Below are positions 34,104-46,706 of a stretch of DNA of 64,000 bases, one piece after another. Source of the DNA: Zeugodacus cucurbitae (Eukaryota > Arthropoda > Insecta > Diptera > Tephritidae). The stretch is from NCBI RefSeq assembly GCF_028554725.1, contig NC_071668.1, positions 19,509,501-19,573,500 on the forward strand, given 5' to 3'. Position 1 is the first letter of the stretch, and the number at the start of each line of letters is the position of its first letter. The translations under genes were made by a program, and so were the position numbers. Under the pieces are notes generated by a model. The model saw only the letters and a program-made list of their open reading frames with translations. It made no database searches and was not told the origin of the DNA.

Positions 34104-35464
34104 GTAACCAGGCGCAAACCGACACGCTTACATATACACAATCTCATCTCATCTACAATATACCTCCGCCGAAAGTGGTGAACCGACATACTCCTTCATA
34201 TATATATATATATAAGTATATTCAAATCTATATGAGCTTTCTTGAGTCGCATTGTGTGTCAGCGCGTCAGCTCCAACAGACATCATTTGCAGAGAACCAA
34301 CTGCTTAATATGCGTAAGACAGTGTCAGTCTGGTGCGACGCAATGCAACCCTGACCGTTCGCTTTGTCGTGTACTTGCCGTTGGCGCTCTCAAATGCTTT
34401 AATTTTATATATTTTCATTTTGACTTCACGGCATTTGCTGTAGCTGTCTCAGTGCTTTGGAATCTTCGCTAATCTGAAATTCGTTTTTGGTTGCTATACA
34501 ACTTTGGTTTTCTACTTCTTTTGGCATCTCATTTCACACTGCATCATTCTTATTCCGTAATCTTTAAATTTTTTTAACAAATTTGTGCAGTGCTGTTAAA
34601 AAGTAGTTCGGATTCTTTCATCTACACTCTCTTCTTCCGGCTAATGCTTCGCTTCTTCTTTTTGTAGAACTCTGATTTCTTTTAGACTCTGATTACATTC
34701 ATGGAATGCAGATTTAAGTAAGGCTTCAAGTAAAAGTTTGTCTTTAATCTGAAGACTTTTTTGTGTCACAGTGTCGAAATTTGACTAATCTCATTGTGAA
34801 GAACTCGCTGTATTTATACACCATTATTAATTAAATTTGTAATTAACCACGTCGTAGAATAAAGCGTTCAGAGAACTTGCGATTAAATCGTCGAGTAGAA
34901 CCCACTATCGGAAGCCCGTATCCCTGACGAAGAAATATAGTATCAGGGGTTTTCGAACGCCTCTAAAATTAGCTGAACAGACTGAAATCAAGAAGATGGT
35001 TTGTGAAGATTTTCCTATTTAAATGGACCCAACACTTTGAGATCTACGCTTCCAATTCCGCGATGAAGAAACGACTGTTACCAAGGATCAGAAAAACTCT
35101 AGGACAAACATCAAAACTTTGGCAAACTGACATTGAAATCAAACTATTTGAGTCATCTAACAATCATAGAAATCAAAAACCCTTCACTGACTCCATTCAA
35201 CTTTACTTCCAACCACAACCGAAGTATGATTCATCGAAACAGTTTTTGCGTCATCAGCAGTTAAAATGACTGCGAACAGCAGACAGACGGCAGCATCCAT
35301 TAACTTCACGCAACTGCCACTACCAAATTGCATACGCAAATACAAATATATTTATATGGACACTTAGCTTCTTGTTCTTTTTCATATCCGTTTCATCCGC
35401 TGACTGCTGACTGCTGACAATGCATTTGACAAAAGAGGGAAAATATCAACTTTTTTTGATACAC
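34104..35464. other. Gene-free stretch
   Basis: (TA)n at 34198-34213. No gene or recognisable mobile element. Confidence 0.45.
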
Positions 35465-36298
35465 TGGGAACATTATGAGTAGAGGGTATAATATTTTTCT
35501 TGGCTAACTAACGACGGTTGAACCAACACAAAGTAATCGAAATTAACTTAAAGATATATAGACCCGTGTGTCCACGATGACGTGGTGATTTGATTTCCAG
35601 ATATATAGAATATCCATTGGTCTGTCCCTTCCTTGAAGCGCTAACTTGAGTAAAAATAGGAATATCTTGATAACCCCTAACATACAGCTGAAGCCTAGTA
35701 CCGATTTTTTAATCAGCGGATCATTGCCAAAATCCTTTTATCCATAGAAAATTAAACTACGGTAACTCAGGAACCGAGATATTTGCTTCTAATTTCCTCA
35801 TGATGTTGCGAAGCTCAAATATGTTGGTTGACCTTTTCTTGACTTGTTTCGAAATTCGATCCGGAAGTTCTCATAATTCCCATCTACCTTATACATTGAA
35901 ATGGGATCTGATCTTTTGCCTAGCCCCCTTATGATGGAAAACTGACTTTACTTGAATTAATTTTTGGGAATATGTGTAATCGGCCACACATTCCTTGAGC
36001 TCCCATATACTGAATATATGTATTCACTTTCGTGCCCCTGTTCGACTTTAGACTGTATATACATATATGATTATCTAGTGCTTATTGACATCAAGTAAAG
36101 ATATTTTTCGAGTTTTGAAGTAATGCTACGTGAAATTGGTCAAAATTTTCTCCAGGACCATGTGCATAATATACTGACATCAGTTAGTCCGGTATACTTT
36201 TGGATATATATTTTTGATATTAAATAGAGAGACGCCTTTATTTCTTACCAGTATCTCTAATATTTGGCTACGCTCGTATTCAGGCTTTCCTTACTTAT
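35465..36298 (+). repeat. Strongly diverged long interspersed repeat copy
   Basis: Blocks TAACTTGAGTAAAAAT and ATATCTTGAT near 35645-35670 match the start of the copy at 59456. The right edge CAGGCTTTCCTTACTTATT near 36280-36298 resembles the family end. The rest has drifted beyond line-up by eye. Confidence 0.45.
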
Positions 36299-37085
36299 TA
36301 TTATTATTGTTATGCCTGTCTGCAATCATAAATTGCAGGCGGAAGTTTAGCATGAAACGGCGGCGTTTGAGCGCCTAGCAAAGCGTTTGTCTTTATGAGC
36401 GCAGTGATTGGGTAAATGAGGTAATGAAAATAAAAACAAAAGTAGTTTCCATTACGACACAAAGGGCAGTTAAATAAAATGGTTGCAATAAAATTAATAC
36501 CAGTCACAATTTTTTTTCGACAACAAAAGAAGAAGTTCAACTTAAGTTTCGTAGTAAAATGTAATGCGTGGACTTGATAGTCTGCGGCAACTAGTTAATT
36601 ACTTTCAATTATTTGTGTGTAATTATAAATACCTATCTGTATTATATATGAAAATAATTATTTTGAATTCTCAACTATATACCAACTTAGCATTCTAATT
36701 TATTGCATATCGCATTTTCAGCATATTTTCCTGTGAATTCCTGTTTCATAAATAGCTTCTGCATTAAATGTAATTTAAACTACTAATTATGTATATGTAT
36801 TACGATATTCGTAATTATTTTTGTGTGTTGTGCCACTTGTTTTTCCTTAATGAACCGTAATTACTTTGCTTTGCTTTGTGTGATATTTGTGTGGCTTTCA
36901 TAATAACGGATTTGTCATATATTTTCGGTGCATTTAAATAATATAATTCAATGAAGTATTACCACAACAAGTATGACTGCAGTGCCACATTAACCACATA
37001 AACCAACATACGAGGAGATTTTGAAAAGTCAATGAGTTTTGGAATTTTACACGAAGTAACATTCTACAGAACAGGACAAGATTTA
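36299..37085. other. Gene-free AT-rich stretch
   Basis: A TTATTATTATTG patch sits at the left edge. Nothing else recognised. Confidence 0.5.
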
Positions 37086-38030
37086 TTAGGTTGTCAAATA
37101 TCCTTCCTTCCGCCTTTTTGGCATGGATATTGCGTTCAACAGTTATAGACGTGTAAACATGGCGTTCACTAACGCCGAAATTCGCGCTATTTTAAGGTTT
37201 TCCTTCGTTAAAGGCAAATCCTCTAGACAGACGTTCCGTGAAATTAATGGTGTTTTGGGGGATGGTACTCTATCACATCGAACTGCATAGGAATGGTTTC
37301 GACAATTCATAGCAGGTGAAAACGACACCATGGATAAACCAGCCGGCGGATGACCTGTGACAACGAATACCGACCAAATCATGGAAAACATCGAGTTAGA
37401 CCGGCATGTGAAATCTCGTGACATCGCCCAGGAGATGGGAGTTAGTCACCAAACCATTTTAAACCATCTGCAGAAGGCTGGATACACAAAAAAGCTTGAT
37501 TTTTGGGTGCTGCATGATTTGACCAAAAAACCTTTTGGACCGCTATGCTGAATCGGATGGTGACTGGCCACGAAAAATCGATCACATACGATAATATCAA
37601 CTAAAAACGGTCGTGGTCGAAGGCCGGTGCCAAACAGTGGCCAAGCCGGGATTGACGGCCGCGAAGGTTTTGCTGTGTGTTTGGTCCACTATGAGCTGGT
37701 CCCATATGGCCAGACGCATAATTCTACCATCTACTGCGATCAACTGGACCGCTTGAAGCAGGCGATCGACCAGAAGCGTCCAGAATTGGCCAACAGGAAG
37801 GGTGTAGTGCTCCACCAGGACAACGCCAGACCACACACTACGTTGAAGAAGCTACGGGAGCTCACATTAACCATCTCACATAAACCATCTACTAAATTGT
37901 CCGAACAAAGCATAGACAATTGGTATGGATCGGTGAGCCCGTTCTTAAGTTATAAAGTTACAACGAAAAATGTTTTTGATTTTATAAATTAGATTTAATA
38001 AAGAGAAAAAAAAAATTTTTGACAACCTAA
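37086..38030 (+). mobile_element. Mariner (DD34D) relic with both inverted ends and TA duplication
   Basis: The left end TTAGGTTGTCAAATA follows TA (37084-37085). The right end reads TTTTTGACAACCTAA and is followed by TA (38031-38032). The transposase starts at ATG 37159 (MAFTNAEIRAILRF-type). Its helix-turn-helix part at 37357-37551 reads DRHVKSRDIAQEMGVSHQTI, and the second catalytic block at 37800-37840 reads VLHQDNARPHTT. In-frame stops (37288 and near 37352), frameshifts and deletions of the first and third catalytic blocks leave about 0.94 kb. It belongs to the same family as the copies at 44655 and 56470. Confidence 0.9.
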
Positions 38031-38032
38031 TA

Positions 38033-39879
38033 TAATGGAAATGGAATAAAGAATTATATTTTGGTTCTTTACGTTCTACTATCGTTGTATCGAAAATTCT
38101 ATAGAAATAACTTTTGAATGCTTCCTCTACTTGAAGAATAAATAAGTTTTCAAAAACACTGTCATTCAACCAAAGACAAACACCAATCACCAAACAGTGG
38201 AGTTTCAATCCAATCGACCAAGGGTGATATGTGAATTTTTTTTTCTTAAAAACAATTTTTGAGCTCTCATTGAGCTACTAACGAAACTATTTCATTGTCC
38301 ACCACTGTATATGGTTGACTTTCATAGCTGCTTAAAACTTCATCAGCTTTTGTTGCGCACTTAAGTATATTGTGCAATAAATTGCAAAATCTGTAGTAAT
38401 GCAACAAAGTGGTTAGCCAACCCAATAATTACAATATGTTATTAAAATTTAATATTTGCTTATTCCACTTATTCTCCTTTAAAGTAAATTGTAGAGTATT
38501 TAGTTCAAAACAGTGTACTTAAGACTACATTCGGTATTAACTGCTTTGAGTAGATTCAATAAATAAGTAATTATGACTGAAATGAGCAAATTAACCAGGC
38601 ATAATTGCTTTGAAATCAACGAACCTTAAATACAAAGCCTTCTTTTTAAGACTAGACCAGAATTAGTTCATGAGAACCTGCTCCTACACAAAATTGAAGG
38701 CATTTTCCTCTCTTTTGAAGTCGACGATTCTTCACGAAATGAAAGCGGCAGAGACCGCTATGTAACAGGGACAGTTAAATACCAACTGACCTATTTTAGA
38801 TCTGGTAAATTTAGACTAAATTTGATATAATCCAGAAATCATTCAATTGAAATTAATGCTTCTACCAATCAGTTTTTTTCTTTAACTGCAGGAAACTCCT
38901 GAAAATTTCCAACAACAAATGTGAATCCAAACAAAGTCATGCAATTGAATTTTCATTGAAAATGATATTTTAAACGCGACAAAAACAGAAATTCACATAA
39001 TTTTGAAATGATTTGCTTGAAATTAACGACTGCTTATGTATTAAGGATTTAACATGACAATAAACAGGAATATTTACTACATTAAATTGTAAAAGGAATA
39101 AGAATGTGAATAGCATTCAAATTTAATGAAGCTTTGATGGTACTCTTTGCTCTTTAAGTTAAATTTGAAATCCTTCATTGCTCACTATTGTTTGGGACAT
39201 CCTTTAGAAACAATTAAGTAGCCTGTAAATCAAATAAGCATACTTTAATCCGCATTTGTTGTTGTACTTAATAAAATGCAATATGTGAAATTTTACAGTT
39301 GACTTATAATCCAAAGAATTTCACTGAATTTAGTGAAAGCGAGGTATTTTATAAAGTGTTCATTCAAGTAGTAAATGTAATAAAATATTAAAGAAAATGA
39401 GATGTCAATACGAATTAGAGTTTTTGTTTGCTTCGAATTAGTTTCTCACCACTGGCCATCTGAACTATTTAGAATTTATTTTAGCATTTATTTTAGCAGA
39501 CAGACAAATGGAGACGTTCTTACTTAGGAATCCATTAATTACTTCAAATTCGATGTGTCCCAACTACATCGTTTCTAGAGAGCAAATTACAAATTAGGAA
39601 GTTTTTATATAATTCGACATCAAGTCGTTCCAACAATTCGGCATTAAAAGTTGAGGAACCCTTGCGAACCCCAGAAAATGATAGTCATCCCATTTCCAGC
39701 CGATGGAACAGACTTCGAATTTTTCGGAGCGGGTTCATCGGATGTAGGCTACTGCTTCGACTAATCCTTGATCTCTGGTGTGTTGCAGTAAGTTCATGTT
39801 TCATCTGTGTTCCTGAGACAATACAGAAACTCTATCGAAATGTACTTAAACATCGTCCAACAATGCTATGAAGTGGTCT
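38033..39879. other. Gene-free AT-rich stretch
   Basis: No open frame of note and no mobile-element words recognised. Confidence 0.5.
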
Positions 39880-40195
39880 TCTGGTTTCATTGGTTTTTCG
39901 GAGTGGTCGAATGGGGTATCGATAGTTCGAACAGATTTCTCATGTCCAATAATGCATGATATGAGGTACGAGCTATTTTTGAGCTGCCTACAATCTTAGC
40001 TATCTCGCACACGTTCAGTCCCCGGTCTGACAATATGAAATCGCGGACTTTGATTGAACCACTTGAGAGTGGCTCATCGAAACCGATGTGCGACCACGTT
40101 GAAACTCGTTGAACTAATTTTTGACGGTCGCTATCGAAGGATAATTCCTTTTCAAAATCAAGAATCCAATAATCGATCGTAATTTCCATTTTTTA
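39880..40195 (-). pseudogene. Mariner fragment, DNA-binding region of a different lineage
   Basis: The minus frame at 39887-40189 contains VQRVSTWSHIGFDEPLSSGS, IKVRDFILSDRGLNVCEIAKIVGSSK and then LLDMRN in a shifted frame. That order fits the double helix-turn-helix of a mariner transposase leading to the LxMRKLCARWVP linker. The catalytic part is missing. The sequence is unlike the other mariners in this window. Confidence 0.6.
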
Positions 40196-41905
40196 ACAAT
40201 TTTCTAAAATCTGTAGCATGCTCGAGACTGATTCGACTGGAACCCCACATCCATAAATATTCATATCGCCTATAAAGTAGTTTCATATTACAGATATGCA
40301 AACTCTGAAAAATTTCCCAACCACTCCAAAGCAATCAGTAAAGTTTAGACTTTGATTGTGGGCTCTCTAGACATTTATAAATTATTGCAACAAAATGGAA
40401 GTGCCCACGCCTTTCCAAAAATATCCATAAAGCAAGTATTTATAAGTGAGTGAGTGTGAGTGTATAAGTATAATATTCAAAAAGGAAATACCATTCGACT
40501 ATCAAATCCCATTTAAAGTAGTTTCTACGCAGTTACCGTTGGCAACATTACCCCCATTTATTGTTGGCCCAACTGCATACATATGCCCATATGTATGTAT
40601 ATACATAACGGTCGCGTTGACTACACACCGCTAAGTTAAATTGGTTGCGTCGAATGCGCACATTTGTCGCACCGGAAGGAAGAGCATACAATCAACAAAT
40701 GCTTTTAGTAATTGCAAATGTGTAAGCGTAGAGCAACAGCAACAACAAAAAACATAAGTTTTTGAGTATATTTTATGGTTCGTCTAGACGACATTGGCGG
40801 CGGCTGTCCGCCCTTTTGGTTACTATATTTACGCTTTTACTACTAAACGCTAATGGAGGCGTAAAATTCTTCATTTGTTGGTATTGTTGTTGCTGTTTTT
40901 CGGTGTTTGGGGCCGGACTGGTTGTCATGCAAAACATGATTGTAACCGTTCTCAAATCTCATCTATTCTGATTTTAGTGGCGCGCTGGCAATTTTTCACA
41001 ACAATGATTGTTGTTTTTGTTGTTATTTTTAGTATGATTTTGCTATGCTCCAACATTTTACGCTACTTTCCCGGCATCTCACTAGGCATGACTCATTCAG
41101 CGCTTGCGACTGCAAACAACCCTCGTTGGCAACCCTATTGTTGTTTGCATTGTTAAATTTCCATTATTAATCTGTTAAAGCGCAAATATATTTTTATTGT
41201 TGTTGTGTTATGCTGTGCGTTGTGTTTGTGCACAATCTAGTTTTGTTGTTATTGTTTACCGGCGGCCCGCTGTACTCCCACCTCCACGCAATTACGACGC
41301 GCACTCGTAAGTTTGCTTTCAATTTAAGAACGAATTAAGTGAAATTGATTTGCTCTTTGTGTTGTTTCTGAGGATTGAATTTGGTTGCGCAATATTATTT
41401 ATGCAAGGTACCATTTAGGGGAAGCCGGTTTCTATAAGCCTAACTGGTGGTGTTTTTATTAAAAATTTATGTTTTTTTTATATAAACATACCTACAGTTA
41501 TAATTCAATTATTTTCAGATTGTCAAAATTTAATCAATAGAAAGTCATTTACTTATAATAAATCAAAAGACTTATGGAATTTATTGAACAAACGATGATT
41601 TAAGTACTAATGAAGCTTTCAGGAAACGTTTTAACGGTCGTAAATTAAGTACTGGATGTATAACGGTATATTGATGACGTGATTTATTTTCTCGTCACAT
41701 AAAATGTATATGCTATACTCAGAAGATTCGTCTCCCTTCATTTGGATCGACCGTATATTTCTTCATAACCACCTGAAAAAAGATTTTTCGTAAAACCTCG
41801 ATTAGCGACATCTAGCGGATAACATTGTTTGCTCTTTTAAAAAAATCTTCATTTCATACTCACGGAAATAATATGAGGAACATAACTCGTTTATGGATGT
41901 ATGTA
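40196..41905. other. Gene-free stretch, TTG-rich from 40860 to 41260
   Basis: TTGTTG-type runs produce Leu/Phe/Cys/Val-rich frames that are not convincing genes. No LINE or transposase words recognised. Confidence 0.5.
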
Positions 41906-42555
41906 AAGGGTTTTTCAAAAGGGATGCTACAGAAGTAGACCGATAGGGACAACAAATAACGCAATTTTTTGCCGCTCTTTTAACATTTATCTTAAGTAAT
42001 GTTTGCCCTTTCATCATTAAAGGATGTAGCGATCCAACAACGAGTCGAAATTATTAAAATTTACTACGAAATTCGGATTCAAGGGCCTCAGCTTTAATAG
42101 CGCTACGTGCTACGTAGCGATGCGGCTCATTTCTGGGTAAATGGTTTCGTCAATTAACAAAATATGAGTTATTGGTCAAGTATCAATCCACACGTGCTCC
42201 ATGAGTCCACATTACATCCCGAAAAAATTACGGTTTGGTGCGGCTTATGGATCGGCGGCGTCATTGGGCCGTACTTCTTAAGTGATGATCAAGACCGACA
42301 CGTTACTGTGAATGGGCTCAATGATAACCGAATATTTTTGACCAGAAACGGATGTTATGCACTTGGACAATATTAGATACCAACAGGTCGGCGCCATACG
42401 CCACACAGCGAATGTCGCAATCGATTAATTGAAAACCAAGTTTGGTGTACGTCATCTCCCGAAATGGCCCAGTCAATTGGCCTCGGCCGTGCTTGTAAGA
42501 CTACGTTGGATTTCTAAAGATATGTGAAAAAGCAGTCCAGAAATAAGGGAATAAT
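41906..42555 (+). pseudogene. DD41D-type transposase relic, plus strand
   Basis: The left end AAGGGTTTTTCAAAAGGGAT follows TA at 41904-41905. A shortened N-terminus (IQQRVEIIKIYYE near 42030) jumps to AAHFWVNGFVN near 42120. There follow HESTLHPEKITVWCGLWIGGVIGPYF and DDQDRHVTVNG, then frame-shifted remains of the second block (CCAACAGGTCGGCGCCATAC at 42378) and of SRNGPVNWP near 42458-42485. It is the same subfamily as the copy at 26960, judged from the shared end and the ATGCTAC/GACGCTAC plus AGTAGACCGATAG wording. Confidence 0.8.
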
Positions 42556-43078
42556 CCCATAATCTCATTTGATTTTACGTTTAATAATTTGAGTAATTTC
42601 GAGTGTTGTAACTCTTTTCTAAAAAAAAAGGTCAAACCGGTTTATATAATCCCAGGACTTTCTTATTCCGAACATCCGCAAAACAAAGATATGACTACAG
42701 TCCACATTTACTACGCACCCAAATACCAACCAGGAGTTCTTCAATTAATTTTGTCCCATATGTATGGGCCTATATGTAAGATATATTTGAGAGACTTTAT
42801 CATTACTTCCGCCGCAACCTAGCCGTATAAAATTTGTCATTCATTGCCTTCATGGAATTCAGTTCAATCCGAGCCTATAAAACTGAGAAGCTCGTACTTC
42901 AACACCAGCTTTGACGAAGTGACCTTCAAAACATTTACCGAAGTCCATACTCCTCTCAGTATTTCTTCTTTTCGGTATTCTTTGTTTTCCCCTTCAAAAA
43001 TTGAGAGACATGGAAGAGTATATCTTTAGACTGAAAAACAATAGTATTTACAGGCTGTTCCCAAACCGAGTTATATTA
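42556..43078. other. Gene-free stretch
   Basis: Small open frames only. No recognisable content. Confidence 0.45.
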
Positions 43079-43216
43079 TTCTCCTATCTGTACTGGCTTC
43101 TAAATTGTCTTCAAACATTTCCTCGTGAAGAGAGCCTAAATAATTATTAGAAGATTTACGCTCTCTTCGAGAAGAAATGTTTGAAAACAATTTCGATACC
43201 AATACAGATAGGAGAA
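43079..43216. repeat. Isolated 57-bp inverted repeat (hairpin) with 24-nt loop
   Basis: The left arm 43079-43135 begins TTCTCCTATCTGTA and ends GAAGAGAGC. The right arm 43160-43216 is its reverse complement with 8 mismatches in 57. Most mismatches become G-U wobbles if the minus strand is transcribed. The symmetry stops cleanly at both outer edges. It could be a small palindromic element, a long pre-miRNA-like hairpin or a source of endo-siRNA. Confidence 0.85.
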
Positions 43217-44654
43217 GGCTGACATCAGTTTTTCACTTGGTTATCGACTAGTTACTTATCCGACACTCTTCGGATTCACCGACAGTTTTTTTGTATTTTT
43301 AGTTTGTTAAAAAGTGACAGAGACAAAATTCCTCACTCAAGAATGAGCAGAAGAGACTTATAGAAATTCAGTTATATTTCTTCCCGACCTTATGCATACA
43401 AAAATATTTCGGACACACAGAAAGAAATGCAAAATTTTATAATTTTTTTTCTGATAAGCTCATTATCAAAATGAATAATTCCAAAAACATGAAATACAGC
43501 GAAATTCGCACAGCCCGAAACCGAAAATGCAAGCATTTCACAGGAAGATACAAAAAAATCGACTACCTATTGCTTTTGTTAGGCACAAGTAGATATTGCC
43601 GAAATACCCGGCTGCGTGTTTGTTTTGCGCGTTATTGTAGATTAGTGTATTTTTCGATTCAAGATATTTCAATTTCCAAAATGCCGGCGCCACACAACGC
43701 CCACGCAAAGCGCAAAATAAACAAACGCATTTGGTGGCGCTCCATATACTACCAGTATTTATCTGCATTGCTGCTGGACCCCACTCGACCGCTGCCGCCG
43801 CACTCATACACACACACACACCCTTTATGCGCCAGACAATCAATTTGCAGGCTGCTGGCAATCAGTAAGCAACAGCAGCGTCATCGTCACCGTCATCATC
43901 ATCATCAGTATCATCAACATCCACAGTAGCGCCACCAGCAGCCCTTTCTACGTGTGTGTGTGTTGTTATTGTTGTTGTTCAGGCATTTGCGCATATGAAT
44001 GCTCACTCACTTGATCAGCATGCATGCAGGCGGATGGTTGTCCAACGGCGCGTATACGTAATATGAATTTTTATTCGTTTCCCCTGTGTCGCGGTTTTTG
44101 TTAGTTTGGTGGTTCGTATTGTTGTTTTTGTTGCTGCTGCCTTGTGGAATTTAACTACTTTTGATATTCGTAGTGTGTTTTGTTTGTTTTCAATTTGCTC
44201 TCAATACAAATGCTCAGGCACACACACACACATTGGACTCCGTTGTGGATTCATCTCTCTTGCGTTAGTTCTTCAAATGCAAACATGAGTGTTTGTGTGT
44301 GTATGTGTGTGTTTATATACATATTTTCATTTCGCTGCGCAAATAACAATTCTTCATATGGAAAAATAATGCTTTTATTGCTTTGCGTCACACAGCCTGT
44401 TTTCATTCCTGCATATTCTTGTTGCGGTGTGATATTGCTATTGCTATGGTTATTGTTATTATTATTGTAACAATATTAGAAATTTTCTTTTACTTGCAGA
44501 AATATAAAAAGCCTATACCAAACTCGGATGTGTTGTAATCATTGTAGCGAGCACTACAATTTAATATTATAAATTTTCGAAATCCTCAAAACTCTCCTAA
44601 CCTCTGTCTCTACTAAATTGATCTATTTTAATATGAGGGATACATGATATTGAC
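43217..44654. other. Gene-free stretch with many simple repeats
   Basis: CA tracts near 43808-43822, CAT/CAC-rich 43880-43925, TTG and TG tracts near 43950-43980 and 44280-44320. The 152-codon plus frame at 43471-43929 has a basic then His-rich composition and no domain. Confidence 0.5.
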
Positions 44655-45313
44655 ATGGCGCTCGCCATGGACAGGAACAGGTGGTAATCACTTGGTGCTA
44701 TGCCCAGGCTATATGGTGGATGCGATAAAACCTCCTAACCGAGTTCCCGTAGCTTCTGACGAGTCATCAACGAAGTGTGTGGTCTGGCGTTGTCCTGGTG
44801 GAACATTACACCCTTCCTGTTGGCCAATTCTGGACGCTTCGCAGTTATTCGCAGTAGATGGTAAAACCTTCCTGACCGCTTCAAAAATGGGTCGAGTTCG
44901 TTCCGTTTCCGCAGCATATCACAGGCGTTGAATCGGTCCAGAACGCTTTTGGCGTCAAATCATGCGGCACCCAAACATCAAGCTTTTTTTGTGTCTCCAG
45001 CCTTCTGCAGAAGGTTTAAAATGGTTTGGTGACTAACTCCCATCTCCTGTGCCATGCTACGAGATGCCACATGTCGGTCTAACTCGATGTTTTCCATGAT
45101 TTGATCGATATTCGTCGTCACAGGACTTCCGCCGGCTGGCTTATCCATGGTGTCGTTTTCACCCGCTCTGAATCGTTGAAACCATTCCTTCGCAGTTCGA
45201 AGTGATAGAGTACCATCCCCCAAAACACCATTAATCTCACGGAACGTTTCTCTAGCGGATTTGCCTTTAACGAAGGAAAACTTTAAAATAGCGCGAATTT
45301 CGGCGTTAGTGAT
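44655..45313 (-). pseudogene. Mariner (DD34D) relic, same family as 37086
   Basis: On the minus strand the N-terminal part (MGDGTLSLRTAKEWFQRFRAG and DRHVASRSMAQEMGVSHQTI, 44978-45223) is followed after a gap by LLKRNELDPFLKR-like sequence. The second catalytic block FHQDNARPHTSLMTRQKLREL lies near 44735-44800. The first catalytic block is deleted and the C-terminus is rearranged. The 5' end stops at the third or fourth codon (TNAEIRA), exactly where the RTE element begins. Confidence 0.85.
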
Positions 45314-46706
45314 GTGTGTGATTGGCGTTGCAACCGTTTAGCCGGTTATAGCCGAATCGACGATAGTGCGCCACCTGTCTCTCTCCTTCGCAGTTCGGCG
45401 CCAGTTGGAGATCCCAAGTGTAACCAGGTCGCTCTCCACCTGGTCCCTCCAACGGAGTGGAGGCCTTCCCCTTCCTCGGCTTCCTCCGGCGGGTACTGCA
45501 TCGAACACTTTCAGGGCTGGAGTGTTTTCGTCCATTCGGACAACATGACCTAGCCAGCGTAGCCGCTGTCTTTTTATTCGCTGAACTATGTCAATGTCGT
45601 CGTATAACTCGTACAGCTCATCGTTCCATCGTCTGCGGTATTCGCCGTTGCCAATGTTCTGAGGACCATAAATCTTGCGCAAAATTTTCCTCTCGAAAAC
45701 TCCTAGTGTCGTCTCATCTGATGTTGACATCGTCCAAGCTTCTGCACCGTAAAGCAGGACGGGAATGATAAGCGACTTGTAGAGCTTGATTTTGGTTCGT
45801 CGAGAGAGGACTTTACTGTTCAATTGCCTACTCAGTCCAAAGTAGCACCTGTTGGCAAGAGTTATTCTGCGCTGGATTTCGAGGCTGACATTGTTCGTGT
45901 TGTTGATGCTGGTTCCCAGGTATACGAAATTATCTACGACCTCGAAGTTATGACTGTCAACAGTGACGTGGGAGCCAAGACGCGAATGCGCCGACTGTTT
46001 GTTTGATGACAGGAGATATTTCGTCTTGTCCTCATTCACCTCCAGACCCATTCGCTTCGCCTCCTTATCCATGCGGGAAAAAGCAGAACAAACGGCGCGG
46101 TTGTTGCTTCCGATGATATCAATATCATCGGCGTACGCCAGGAGCTGTACACTCTTGTAGAAGATTGTACCTTCTCGGTTTAGCTCTGCAGCTCTTATAA
46201 TTTTTTCCAGCATCAGGTTAAAGAAGTCGCACGATAGTGAGTCACCTTGTCTGAAACCTCGTTTGGTATCGAACGGCTCGGAGAGGTCCTTCCCAATCAT
46301 GACGGAGCTTTTGGTGTTGCTCAACGTCAATTTACACAGCCGTATTAGTTTTGCGGGGATAGCAAATTCAGACATCGCGGCGTAAAGGCAACTCCTTTTC
46401 GTGCTGTCGAAAGCAGCTTTAAAATCGACAAAAAGGTGGTGTGTGTCGATCCTCTTTTCTCGGGTCTTTTCCAAGATTTGGCGCATGGTGAATATCTGGT
46501 CAGTTGTCGATTTTCCAGGTCTAAAGCCACACTGATAAGGTCCAATCAGTTTGTTGACGGTGGGCTTTAGTCTTTCACACTTTCACTTTAGGCGAGCTAA
46601 AGTGAGAAGGCGAAGCCCGCTTATGCGGTTGTGCGTAGGGTTTGGGACCCACCACATAAAAACACCCCCCAATGAAAAATCTACGAAAGCCTCGGATGAC
46701 CTGATT
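45314..46706 (-). mobile_element. RTE-clade LINE, 5'-truncated, longest copy
   Basis: The element reads right to left. It covers the reverse transcriptase from just before motif A to the end of the protein, then a short 3' tail ending CCAATCACACACATCAC. The 12 bases GGCGTTAGTGAT occur at both boundaries (45302-45313 and 46707-46718), a likely target-site duplication. Beyond the open frame, reading continues upstream as GFRPGKSTTDQIFT and CERLKPTVNKLIGPYQ. Further out, after a break, it gives GVFMWWVPNPTHNRISG. It lacks the endonuclease, so it is a dead copy. Confidence 0.9.
45338..46486 (-). CDS. RTE-clade reverse transcriptase (partial ORF2, uninterrupted)
   Basis: 382 codons without a stop. 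LFVDFKAAFD (residues 18-27) is motif A with its catalytic Asp at 21, and FDTKRGFRQGDSLSC (72-86) is motif B. LLAYADDIDIIG (115-126) is motif C with the two catalytic Asp residues at 120-121. LGLEVNEDKTKYL-like sequence follows, then the RTE/CR1-type C-terminal region (LYKSLIIPVLLYGAEAWTMS, RLRWLGHVVRM, RPPLRWRDQVE). The real protein would begin far upstream with an AP endonuclease. The ATG used here is an internal Met within the frame. The open frame suggests a fairly recent insertion, but the truncation makes it non-functional for retrotransposition. Confidence 0.9.
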   Translation of the reverse strand: MRQILEKTREKRIDTHHLFVDFKAAFDSTKRSCLYAAMSEFAIPAKLIRLCKLTLSNTKSSVMIGKDLSEPFDTKRGFRQGDSLSCDFFNLMLEKIIRAAELNREGTIFYKSVQLLAYADDIDIIGSNNRAVCSAFSRMDKEAKRMGLEVNEDKTKYLLSSNKQSAHSRLGSHVTVDSHNFEVVDNFVYLGTSINNTNNVSLEIQRRITLANRCYFGLSRQLNSKVLSRRTKIKLYKSLIIPVLLYGAEAWTMSTSDETTLGVFERKILRKIYGPQNIGNGEYRRRWNDELYELYDDIDIVQRIKRQRLRWLGHVVRMDENTPALKVFDAVPAGGSRGRGRPPLRWRDQVESDLVTLGISNWRRTAKERDRWRTIVDSAITG

